The notes under the pieces were generated by a model. That model saw only the letters and a program-made list of their open reading frames with translations, did no database searches and was not told the origin of the DNA. From Periplaneta americana (taxonomy: Eukaryota > Arthropoda > Insecta > Blattodea > Blattidae), in NCBI RefSeq assembly GCF_040183065.1, contig NC_091122.1:153665955-153729954 (forward strand): a DNA stretch of 64,000 nucleotides, given 5' to 3'. How positions within the stretch are numbered: the stretch's first letter is position 1; the number at the start of each line of letters is the position of its first letter. The translations under genes and the position numbers were made by a program. Positions 46,401 to 58,400 of this stretch are shown here, one piece after another.

Positions 46401-49400
46401 GCTCCTTTCTTCGTTTCTTTACTACAGAAATAAACATGTAAGAAACTTAGTACTATACCTTATATTATAATCGTATTTTTTCAAGAGTGTTTCATTAAAA
46501 GCTTTTATCTTTACATAGTACTACTGCAAGCAATAAGAACGTTACTTGAAAGTGTTTTCCCAACTTGTAAAATAGTCCTAAGAACTGCACAATATATAGC
46601 AAAGCTGTGCAGCATTCAGTTCTTGTCCTACTGCCCGAATGCCCGTACTTCATAATTACTATGCAAAATATCTTCCACGGGTGTCAAAAGTGTCTTGCTA
46701 AGTATTGAAATAAAAATGCAAATAATTGAGAGGTTTAGGAAAAGAAAAACTGCGGCTCATTTCGCATCAGAATACGAGACTGGCATTACAACTGTGCGCC
46801 ATTTAATGAAAAATAAGGATAAGGTGTATACTTGGCTCGGAAACATGACGGCCTCTGTTCTTGGAATTGGTAATCCCTCATAAACCCCCATCCTCTACTC
46901 AACCCCTAGCCGCGTGGCAGAAATACAATAGATCCCAGCATTGCCAAATATAGCAGTCATTGCCTCTACCTGTTGGGTTTCACCCGTTCTCAGTGTCTTT
47001 ATCGACGTGTTGTTTTATACCATTGTGCGCTTCAATGTGTCTAATTTATTCCGGCCATGATTAATGAGTGTTGGAGCAGATGATCCGCAGCCAGGCCTCC
47101 TGATACACCTGAAGATCCAGGACCATCACGACAAGAACAACAAAAAACACCGTCGAAGAAAACAGAATATCTTATTTGCAGAGGAGCGTAGCTAAGAAAA
47201 CAAAGTGTTAAAATTGTGTCTAACGTTAGAAATTCTATCCATAAAGTAATCGAAAGTTCAGGCAGTTTAATAAGTATAAATCTTAATCGCTTAACATCGG
47301 ACGCAACCGGCGGAGTTGGATATATGGGCATAGGAATTAAGAATTACGGTTCACCAACTAAAGAGAAAATAAACAAATTAAAACAGAATTCGGTAAGATA
47401 GACGATTTTATACGTGATTTACTTCGCCGAACAGTATGTGAACAGCACGCGAAAGAGATATCGCCAACAGCAACACCGTCCTTAGCAACCTAAATAATGA
47501 CATTATTCACAGCAGTGCTTAAAAGTTTTCTAACTTACAGCAGTGAATTAAACGCTTTTAAATCACTCTACATGACAACCAACATATTAGCAATAGTAAA
47601 ATGAATATATATGAACTTCTTCGCCAACAACACAGTACAAAGAAAAGCCCTACAATTTAAAATTAAATTTACATACCAGTAATGGATAAAATATTGTATA
47701 GCATACTAGAGTAAACAGATTTTATGCGTTCGTGGAAATTATCACCCAAGGCGAAGCTGATAAAATCTAACTTTACTCTTTTGTACTATAAATTCTATAA
47801 CTATTCAATGATCACAGTTTCAGAAAATTTTACCGGTGCAACATTCTTAATTAAGTATAAAATTCTGGAACTTCAATAACATGAGAATTTAACACTTATT
47901 ATAGAAGTCTGCATTTTTTTGTTTATTTAGGCAAAACATGTTAGTGAAAATATAAATATAAAGTGTTTTTAAAATAAGTTTGTTCATTTTTATGCCAATT
48001 TTGTTTTAGTAATTATAAATTAACGTATATTTACAAAGATAATATAGTCTTTCTGAAAATCGCGGTTTCACGGAACACAGTTTGAAAAACGTTTGCAAAT
48101 CACAATGACTTCAAGAATTGGCAACTCGGCTAAGGGTTTATCCCTTGCGCGTGCCTGCAGTTAACTGGTAAAGGGGATGAGGGAAGGTCGTCATGTTTTC
48201 GTGCGAAGTATACAACGTATGTAGATCTACAACAGGAACCCTCTACTATTCCTATGCTTCCACAAACAACCATCATAAGGAACTTCCTTGACCTTTATAA
48301 ACCCGTCGTTGACAACCAGAATCCAATTAGTGAACTTCTGATTCACTATCTAGCATGTTAAACACAACACTACGGAGGATTATTATGAGACTGTAGTATA
48401 GACTTATGCAAATATTTTATGTACGAATTATCCGATTTTTTCGATTAACCATCCGTCCACCCCCTTCATTACCACGGATAATAGAGGTTCTACTATATTA
48501 AGAAGTCTGTTATAGTTGTAATGTACTAATTCTGGTGGCTGTAACTGCTGTCCATGTTGAGGACACGCACACAAGCACACTGATAAGCCAAACTCTGTAC
48601 ATGACCAGAGGCAGAGGTGTGACAACCTCACACATCAAGTTTAGTTTTGTACTATGGTCATAATGTACCAGGATGTAGACATTTAGCTTAGTAGAATAAA
48701 TATCGTTATAACGAACGCCAGAATAACGAATTTTTCAGTTTTGCGAATTTTTATACTGATCCCCACCATTTCCCTATGCTTTTAATGTAAAAAGAATGCC
48801 TTTATAACGAACGCAGAATTTCAGTTTAGCAAATGTAAAAATGATTCCTTTCTTCAGGAATAAGTATTTGTTAAAACGAATTTTTTGTAAGGAAAAATCG
48901 AACATCCTCATGCTGAAATTCAATCAGTCCATGGAGACTTGAGTTATGAACTTATGACTAACGTGCAGCTTTTTGTACACGTCACTGAGTTGCCTTTGCT
49001 TACTGTGACTGTATAAAAACTGCCGTACATTTATCTAGTTAGTGACTCTACTCTTTAGTCTTAATATCCAAGCCGACTACTATTACACTATTAGAGTATG
49101 CATGAGAAAGAACTGGTAAGTCAAGTAAAATAAACAGTGATATGAAGAAGGGAGATGTGGCCAGGAAGTATGGGATCAGTGCGTCAACTCTCCACATTCC
49201 TAAAGAACAGGAAAGAAATGAAGAAAGTCTTGAGTTCAATTTCATAGGACCAATGCGAAAAAAAATTAGGATGAGTGGATTTTAAGATGAAGATAAAGTT
49301 GTCTACAGATGGTTTGTAAAGTGTTGAGTATGTATATTGTACATAAAGAGTTCAGAACCATAGTGGGCCAAGCACCATTTACTAAAACCGTAGAAAACAA

Positions 49401-52400
49401 GGGTTAAAATAAGTTATTACCATAATTCAATGGGAACATATAGCAAGTAACTTAATATAAAATATACACATTAAAACTAAATGATATGTCAATCTTCATT
49501 AAACTATGGCATTCACTTAACTTTAACCCTTGCTTTCTCCATTTTTAATAAATGGCGCTTGGCCCACTATGGCTCTGAACCCTTCATATATGTGTGTCTG
49601 TATTAAGGGTACTGGGTACAACTATTAACAGTATTTTCGCGTATAAATATGAATACATAATTTTTTTTCCCTTTTTCTATCAAATACAGACTAATGTTCT
49701 TTGCACTGTGTGATAAAGAAATGTTGGTGAGTTGTGAGCTGGCCACAGAAACAAATTATCTTTCATTGTTTTAATATAGGAATGGCAGGAAAAAAAAAAA
49801 AAAGAGTATTAAAAAAATATATATTATTCTAAATTCAGGAACCATTTAGTCAGAAACTACTTAAGATAAAGGGCTGCAATTTTGTATGCTAATGAAAACT
49901 ATATAGTTCTTAATATGAATGGGTTACTATTTTAAAATATTTAATTCAAGTAGTGAAAATGTGGCGAGACATGTCATATTTTTATAGCACAAAATAAACG
50001 AATGATGGATATTTGTCACATTGTGCTTGTGTAACTGAAAAAGTACTGTTTTTATTCCACTCATTTTCTTAAATAATATGTTTTTTTGCATAAGGGGAAA
50101 GATTGAAAAATGTGAGATTAAAACTTTTTGTAACAGGTGTTCCTAACTGTTGACAATCGCAAATTCTTTTCTTTCTTTCTGCCATGCCTATATTAAAATA
50201 ATGAACGATAATTTGTTTCTGTGACCAGCTCACAACTCACAACATTTCTTTATCACACATTAGCCTGTGTTTGATAGAAACAGAGGAAAAAAATATGTCA
50301 TATATTCATATTCATACATGAAAATACTGTTAACAGCTCTACCCAGTACCCTTAAAATAAAACACTTTCGATACTTTTAAAATGTGTATGTTATTAACTT
50401 ATTATTCACTCACCAGAAATGCGACATACAGTATAATGTACAGGGGTTATTCACAGTGAAGTACTCAAATCATTTAAGCCGAAAAATGCCATATACTGAA
50501 GAAAAAGTTAAGTCGATAATTATATCAAAGTTTATGGGAATCACAAAATTTGTATTTAAGACATCTACAAACTATTAAAAAGACCACTGCCGGTATATGG
50601 TAGCGAAGGATGGTCCATTAAAGAATGTAACAAAGATTACGGGCCGGTTTCACCAAGCTTCACTATGTTTTTAATGAATAATTCATTTACTGGCTCATTG
50701 AATCATTTTTATAGCTCACCAAGCAACTTCAGCCCTAATGAGCCAATAATGGTATCATTAGTTTAGTGATAGAAATTGTAAGATTGTACACAATTTGCGA
50801 TATGCAGTGAAACCTCTCCTTACGGACACCCCCCAAGATACAGACACTCCTCATATACGGACAGATTTTCATGTCCCAACTGAAATAATATATAAATAAT
50901 GATAAATTTAACTCTCGTTTACGGACACTCTCAGACACGGACACGGACAGCTGTTTCACAGTCCTAAAGCTTGCTCTACCTCCTGACTGCGGATAGAAAC
51001 TGGATTTCAAGACCTAATGTGTTACAAAAATGGATAATTTAGTTTTGAGAACTGTACAAAAATTCCTTAACATGAAAGAAGACAATAAGGGTCTCGTAGG
51101 CTACCACTAGCCTAGCCGGCTACCCCTCGTTAGCTGTTAGCGGGTGGATAAACAAAGTCATAAAATTTAACCTGTCTGATGGGTCCAAGATTTCTGCGAT
51201 CGTGAAGTTGTATTCGACACATGATCGGGTTAGTAGGATTATTCTCTTCACTTTAATCAGTTGTTCTGTTTCGAGAGACATGGCACCTGAACGTAAAGGT
51301 TAAGTAAGTTGAAAACTGTAAATTATAGTACTGCATAACTGTAGACCTAGAATAAAATTGCATGGCACGGTACTGTATTTTCCTTTTTTTGGTCTTATGT
51401 ACTTTAGTTCAAAGTTGCAAAGAATTTACTGTAGTACTGTATACTGTATTTAGAATTAAACTACAGTAATAAGTTACATTTCATTTAAAGCGTGAAGGGA
51501 TACATAATGCATATTATAAATTTACTGTCAGATTGGGGAGCCTCCCTCCCAATAATGGACACCTCCCAGATGCAGACAGATTGTTACGTCCCTTCAATGT
51601 CCGTAAAAGAGAAGTTCCACTGTAGTAGGCTGTGGTTTCATAAAAAAAAAATGTTCTGATACAGTTATGAAAAATTCCTTGATCGCACTTATTTATCCGT
51701 AATGAGCCATTAGTTACTGTTCATTAAATGTAAAGAAAATTTGATTGGTGAACAGCTCGCATTTTAGCGAATCGTTAAATATCTTAATATTCACTAGTTA
51801 ATGTTTCATTTGGATTGACTTACTAAAGCTTGGTGAAACTGGCCCTAAGATTCATAAGTTGGACCACAAACGAAATGTAGACATCGTAGAATTAAAAATG
51901 CAACCAATTTCGGCTTTATTAAAAATTATTTACAGAATTACACAACATAGAGAGGCAGTGAAAGAAAGAATTTCAAAACAACTTCTAAGATACATGCCAA
52001 AGAAAAAAACAAATAAAAAATGAGCCAGAAACAATATATCTAGGTTGTAACAGACAACAATGTCTAAGACATGGTGGAAGGGGGAGAAACAAGACGAGGA
52101 GAAAGTGCTGATAGTAGTGGAAGTTTTAAGAACAAAAGTAGCATTAGTCTATTTTATGTAGTACAATTCCTTAGTCATAACCACTCAGTGGCATACTGTA
52201 CAAGCATCGCGAGCAGACATGACTAAAAATATCATACAATACCTACCCATGATGAATATATTTAACATTATAATGTTGCAGAGTGGTTGTATTCAATGTA
52301 CTCACCATGTATACTTTATACCAATGATGGAAGCAAATACTTCATGCACAGTCTGCATTACAACATGTAAACACAGCTACAGTGCTGTTTGCAGACTATA

Positions 52401-55400
52401 CAAACACGCGAGTAGCAGGCATGACTTACCTTTAACTGCTTGTAGGATAACCGTCATCTATACCAATCCTATCACAACTCAAAATACTTAAATACTTTGT
52501 AACAGCTATTCCATCTCAAATCGACCCAAATATAAAGAAAATTGACCTTACATTTTCTAAATACAATAAAACTTTTTTTGAACTGTGATACAATGCTTTG
52601 TGCAAAGTTTGAGGCATCAGAACTTCATAGTGTTTAAATTTAAAATATTTAAATTTATCGTATTTTCATAAAATTAGTAACTTTAAACTGTTATAGCTCC
52701 GAAACCCTTTCACCCAATGATCAAAAGCATGGTTTATTTTGATGCTGAGAAATTAAAGTTTATATTGACATATAAACAGATTTTCTTACTTTTTATGGAA
52801 ATGGAAAAATTCAGATTTTTCCTCATTAAGACGCCTTTGCCAAGGAAAAAATATTTTAAAAACATATAGTTAGATTTCGCATTGAAAGTACAAATAAACA
52901 CATATTTTTTAATGATGGCACATTGATAAAGTATTGAAAATATCAAATAAATAAAATAAATAGTATGCGCGTGAACTAACCACCTGACTGTGAGGCAGGA
53001 GCTAGCCGAGGTAAGCAAGGCCAGGAGACATAAACACGTGATGTGTCGTCTAGCAGTCATGGCTGTGCTAGCTTTATCACAGGTTTTCATAAACACAGGA
53101 GTAAAATGACGCCCAACGCTCGCTTATCTTCAGCTCTCGGCCAGTGCGTGCGGTACTGCGCCGTTCAAGTCTAGGCGTGTGAAAATAATCTATTTAATAC
53201 CCTCGAAACTTATTGCCGTACCACTAAGCAAACAATGCCGAATCCCTCTTAATAACGCAAGGCTTTCTCTCTATATTTTTTACATTTTTACAAATTTGCG
53301 AAAAACCTAAAAGTAAGTAAAATCAGATTATCTGTCTCTCTGTGTACAATAAAAATAAGTATTACTTCTTAACATAACCTACCAAATATCAGCTTCAAAA
53401 TGAGCTCCCATTCAATGTTCTGCAGTAAATGGTTCCAGAGTTCTGAGCACTGAAAGAGGCTTGTTTTTATAAAATACGCTAAATTTGTCGCTCAATAGTA
53501 CGAAAACCATTTGACTTACGATAGTATATTTCTGAAAATGCACTCTCCTCAGCACCTTGTATAAATAGGGAAAAAATTAGAGTATAAAAAAAATGCGAGG
53601 TTTTATACTGATCGATTTCATATGGAATAGCCCGTAAGCATTTCATCATTTACAAGTTTTGCTTACAAATCAGCAGGTGTCTTTACAACATTACTGTATA
53701 CAATAAGCAAATTACCTTACTGAAAATAAAACCAATAAAAATTGGCTTAATTTAACACTACCAAATACACAGTTGAACTCGGTTATAGTATCACTGAAGG
53801 GAGTAAAGAAATTATGGCTTAATAAACGAGTGTCGCTATAAATAAATACAGTAGGTAAGTAGAATTCAAAGAAGAAATACATTTACACTCTAAAGTATAT
53901 TGTAAACCACTACAATTTAATTTGTAATTTTATATAGGCCTATAGTATTACAACTTCTTTACGGAGGGGAGATGGGTGAAATTTTGATCACTTTCAGTCA
54001 AAAATTGCATTTACATTAAAAAATGAAACAACAGCAATCTCTTATTTATATGCTGAGCAAGTTTCAATGCTTTGTAGCATTCGAAAGCATATATAAATGG
54101 TTGCATCCTTGAATTTTAATTCCATGCAAATTTTACAAGCTGTTTTCTCATACTTTTTTCCAGCACATTTCGTCAGGTTCGAAGTGTAAAGGCTTTTACA
54201 ACTTTGACACTATAAACATGAAACTTTTACTGCATGTTCTATACACTGTGGTTAACAAAACAGCGCATGGGGTTTATGATTAAACGAATACTTTTTGAAA
54301 TAGAAAATTAAATATTTATAGTGGCAATGGAAAATTTTTAATATACGCATAACATGAATTCTTAGCGAATTTACATTGTTGCTAAATGTTGCATAAACAA
54401 GTTGCTTATTAAAAATTTGTTGTTATAAAGATAATAAATCAAATTTGTTTAATACAGATAAAAAACAGTATTTCTTAACAACTGTTGCTGTAGCTTAGCT
54501 ATTGCACTAAACATGATCACTATAAACAAGTTCAACTGCATGTGCCTTGTGTATGTGTGCATATATTATACAGTATATATGGCAGTGTTAAGAAATTTAC
54601 TTTATTTATAAGAAAGATTATTTTCCCATATTTCACACATTTTAAATTCAAAAGTAAATTTTCGTGACAAATTGGAATTTTATAATAGGAAAACATTAAA
54701 CCTGGCCTCTGGTAGCAGAAATTCCCTATCAATCCTTTCATTAAATAAAGCAAGAATAAATACAGTAGAATCTCATTAGTACGATTTTCTAGGGACAAAA
54801 AAATTTGAACGTCATATACGGGAAAACGTAATACCAAAAAACATTTTTCTTCTCATCTGCATTAAAACATCATTGGAGCTGTACTTTTCTATAATAGATG
54901 GAAGTGTTGTATTTTTCCAAGATTCGACAGTGTCAGTATTCACTTTTCTATAATAGATGAAAGTGTTGTATTTTTCCAAGATTTGACAGTGTCAGTATTC
55001 ACACTTGCAGCCTCACCTCGGAAACCTCTGTATGTTAGACTGTGACGATTCCTGAACCTTTCAATTTATGTCCAAAAGTCCCATCTGTAGTGCTAAAAGC
55101 ACTGTTTTTAGCACGAACGGTGCCATCAATTGATGTATTCGAAGCACGGACTTGTTTAAACCATTTTAGTAATACGTTTTCTAATTCTGGAAATTGAACT
55201 TCACGTACACGTTTTCGTTTGACGCTTTTTCCTTCTAAATACACTGCTTCGATGATTATTTCTTTTGTTGACTATCGTATTCAGTGTTGACGGAGGAATG
55301 TTGAGTTTCAAGCAATATCAACATGCTTCATGTGATGGGTTGCGGTCCACTTCTTTAATTATGTTCCATTTTTCTTCATTCATAATCTGGCTTACTTTCT

Positions 55401-58400
55401 TCTTATCCATAGCATACAAACTCGTGGCTTATATACAAACTTCCACCAACACTGAAACAAGTTACTGACGATTCTATCGTGCTTCGTCTTCCTTTGTCAT
55501 CTTCTAAAGAAAATGAAGTACAGTAAAGCATCGATTATCTGAAACAGTTGGGGATGCGGGGTGTCGGATAACTGATTTTTCGGATACATGATCATTTACG
55601 AAAACAAATTGTACCGGTGCCATAGGAGCAGTATGAAACAAAGAAACACTGATATTAAACATAAAACTGTATATACAGTATATATTTTGTACCACACGTC
55701 TTACAAATACAGAGAACTAACTAACCTAGTTTGACAAGTTCAAAATGGTCATTAAAGTAGGCCTACAGTATTTTTTTTTTTTTTTGCTTCAGAGCTGAGA
55801 CTCTGTTTTTTGCTGCTAAATCTCGCAAACAGCTCTAGCAAAACTTCTATATGGTGCGCGCAAATTTGAATTTGCCGAATGGAACGCTTTCGGATAACCG
55901 TTGTTTCAGTTGATCGGTATTCGGATAATCGATGCTCCAGTGTAGCAGTGTATTACATGCGGAGGTGAGGGGGTAAGAGTGAGAGATTAAACACATGCGT
56001 GTCGGAGCACGTGTGATGTGCGATTGTTCATCAATATGGCCGCCAATCACCAAGTTTCAACGCAGTAAGCAGGAGACGTCAAATGTGTAAACGGATAATT
56101 TTAATGTATGTTTAATGGAATTGTGGTTGGGACTTTCAAAAAGAGACGTACTAAACAGGAAAACGTGGTAATGAGGAACGTGCTAACGATATTCCACTGT
56201 ATTCTCTAAATAAATTCATCACCTTTATGTTATGAAAAACAGAGAAGCCATTCAATTTGGGTAAGTTTTCTGACCTAGTATAACCTTAATCATGTATTGA
56301 ATTTGGATAAAAATTTACATCTAGTACGAATAATTATGATATCCAGCGAAAATCTTTGGTGCGTTTTTCCTCTGGATCAAAAACACAACATCAAAGCAGT
56401 CAATTTGATCGTGGTATTGGTCCAGGGATAAAATGTGCTGAAGATTTTTGCTAGCCATTGTAACACTTTGTACTAAATGTTGTATCTATAATGTGATGAA
56501 GTCTTAAATTTCTTACATAATAATATACCATTATTATATATTATGGATTTAAAACTGATGTACATTCTCACTATAAAATGGTATCAAGAGGCTTTCGAAC
56601 TTTCAGTAAACTGCTGTAACTTTAATGCAAAAAAGTAAAAATAAGATTTGTAAAGCCAGAGGTGATGGCATCATTATTTTGAATAGCAAGCATTTTTGGT
56701 AATTGAAAGACCTCTTATTACATACAAGTTTAGTATGTTCAAATACTAAGGGTAATACATTTTTAAGCCCCATTACTTTCTCAGCATGGCTTCCTTTTTA
56801 GAAAGAAAGTAATGGTGGATCTTAAATGCCATATATTTACGACACATTAAAGAACAGTGACATCTCTCTTGTAACCTCTCTTTCCATTTTTACTTCTGTA
56901 TGTCAGCTGTTATTTTTACATCGCAATATAATACAAAATCATAACTTACATTCTTTTCTTCTTCATCACCACAAAAATATGCTGTTATTATCAATTAAAC
57001 AATAACTACAACCATTTGTGGAGCCATGAATACTTATGATAACTCTTGAAACTCTCAATGTTTGAGAGACAAAGTACTTTGCGGTATTGGAAGCAGTTTG
57101 CAGCTATAGTTTGTCATCAGTTTGTGGTTAAATTACAGACCTACCAACTTTCATGAATAATGTGCGCGTCACCAGCAATTGGGTTACAACTTAATATTTT
57201 AAAGATATAGTGATTCGTATTATTACTTTTCATTTTTATCACAATAATACTTGTATTCCTTGTTATTTTATACTTTGTCTTTGTAGGAAGTCTACAATAG
57301 TAGGAAGTGTTCAGGCTTTAATGGTGTAAAGCTAAGATAATTTTTCATTATACTATTTTAACAGGTGCCACCATGGTGACCTACTGGCTAGAGCGCTGGA
57401 CTTATAAGTCTGTGGACCCAGGTTCGATCTCCGGCATACTCTCGATTTATACCTTGTGTCAGGCAAGCTCATGGTCCAGGTAACACAGGGTTTTTTCCAG
57501 GAGCTCAATCCAGTTCCCCTGCACCATCCCAACAAATCATCATCTCATCGTGGGTGTAGCATAGACAAGTGTCCTATGCTGCACCCTGGGCAATGACTCT
57601 GTTGACAAATAGGTCTACAGAATTGGCCTCATATCGGTGAATGACCAATAGTCAAGTATCCGCCATTAGTAAAAAAAAAAAGTATATTTTAACATTCTAG
57701 TACATGCTCTGAAAAGGCGTTCATAGATCTATTTCTTATAATTCCGCATATTTCCCTTAGATATTCACATTCTGAGAGTCTAAAATGCTAACCCTAAGTC
57801 TAGCTCTCCTATTTCTCACCAATACGGTATATATTATGTTCACTTTGTCTCTCAAAAATTGCGAGTTTCAGTGTAAGATATCGAAGTAATGCTTGGAAAT
57901 TTTCGCATTTTTCTTCCTTACAAGAATTTACAAGGTACCTTTAAGGTTTCTGTATTAGAATCGGTAGGAAATATATAAGGATAATACAAATGCAGTTTTC
58001 AGAATCTTAAAATAGCTGAATGTCATTGTGACATAAAACTCCCGCTTCTTTTCTGTTGTTGAGAAAATAGTAGTTCAGATTTTTTCAAATATTTATATTA
58101 AAATAGAGGAAAAGAATGGTATGTGGTGTACATGTAAATTATATTGAACGTTTTAAACAATTTATCCAATAATGTAACATTATGGAAAATGGATTAGTAG
58201 AAAACTGTAAAATATTTACATCCAAATTCTCAATTCTTGAAGAAATAAACTACATAAACTATCATACCTACAAGGGAACATACTAAAATATATACAAATG
58301 TAGACGATAAGGTATTTATATACAAATTTCTGGTTATCTTGCCTGAAACTTCTTAATGAATATAAAATATCAGTATGACGTCACCTACCATTGTGTACAG

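Larger units (their letters stand above)
46335..48495 (+). mobile_element. Tigger-family element, copy 2
   Basis: Left end CAGTAGAACCCCGATTATCC; right end, read back, TAGTAGAACCTCTATTATCC; flanked by TA (46333-46334, 48496-48497). A second DNA transposon is inserted at 46829-48210. Its ends and interior match copy 1 (29828-32244), for example CACCCTATTAACCGAT at the left and TTACCACGGA(T/C)AA at the right. Confidence 0.88.
54763..56199 (-). mobile_element. Tigger-family element, interrupted
   Basis: Left CAGTAGAATCTCATTAGTAC; right, read back, CAGTGGAATATCGTTAGCAC; TA on both sides (54761-54762, 56200-56201). Subterminal GGGAAAACGTAATACC at the left corresponds to GGAAAACGTGGTAATGAGG at the right. 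A transposase start lies on the minus strand. A separate Tigger-like MITE (55521-55942) is inserted. Confidence 0.82.
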
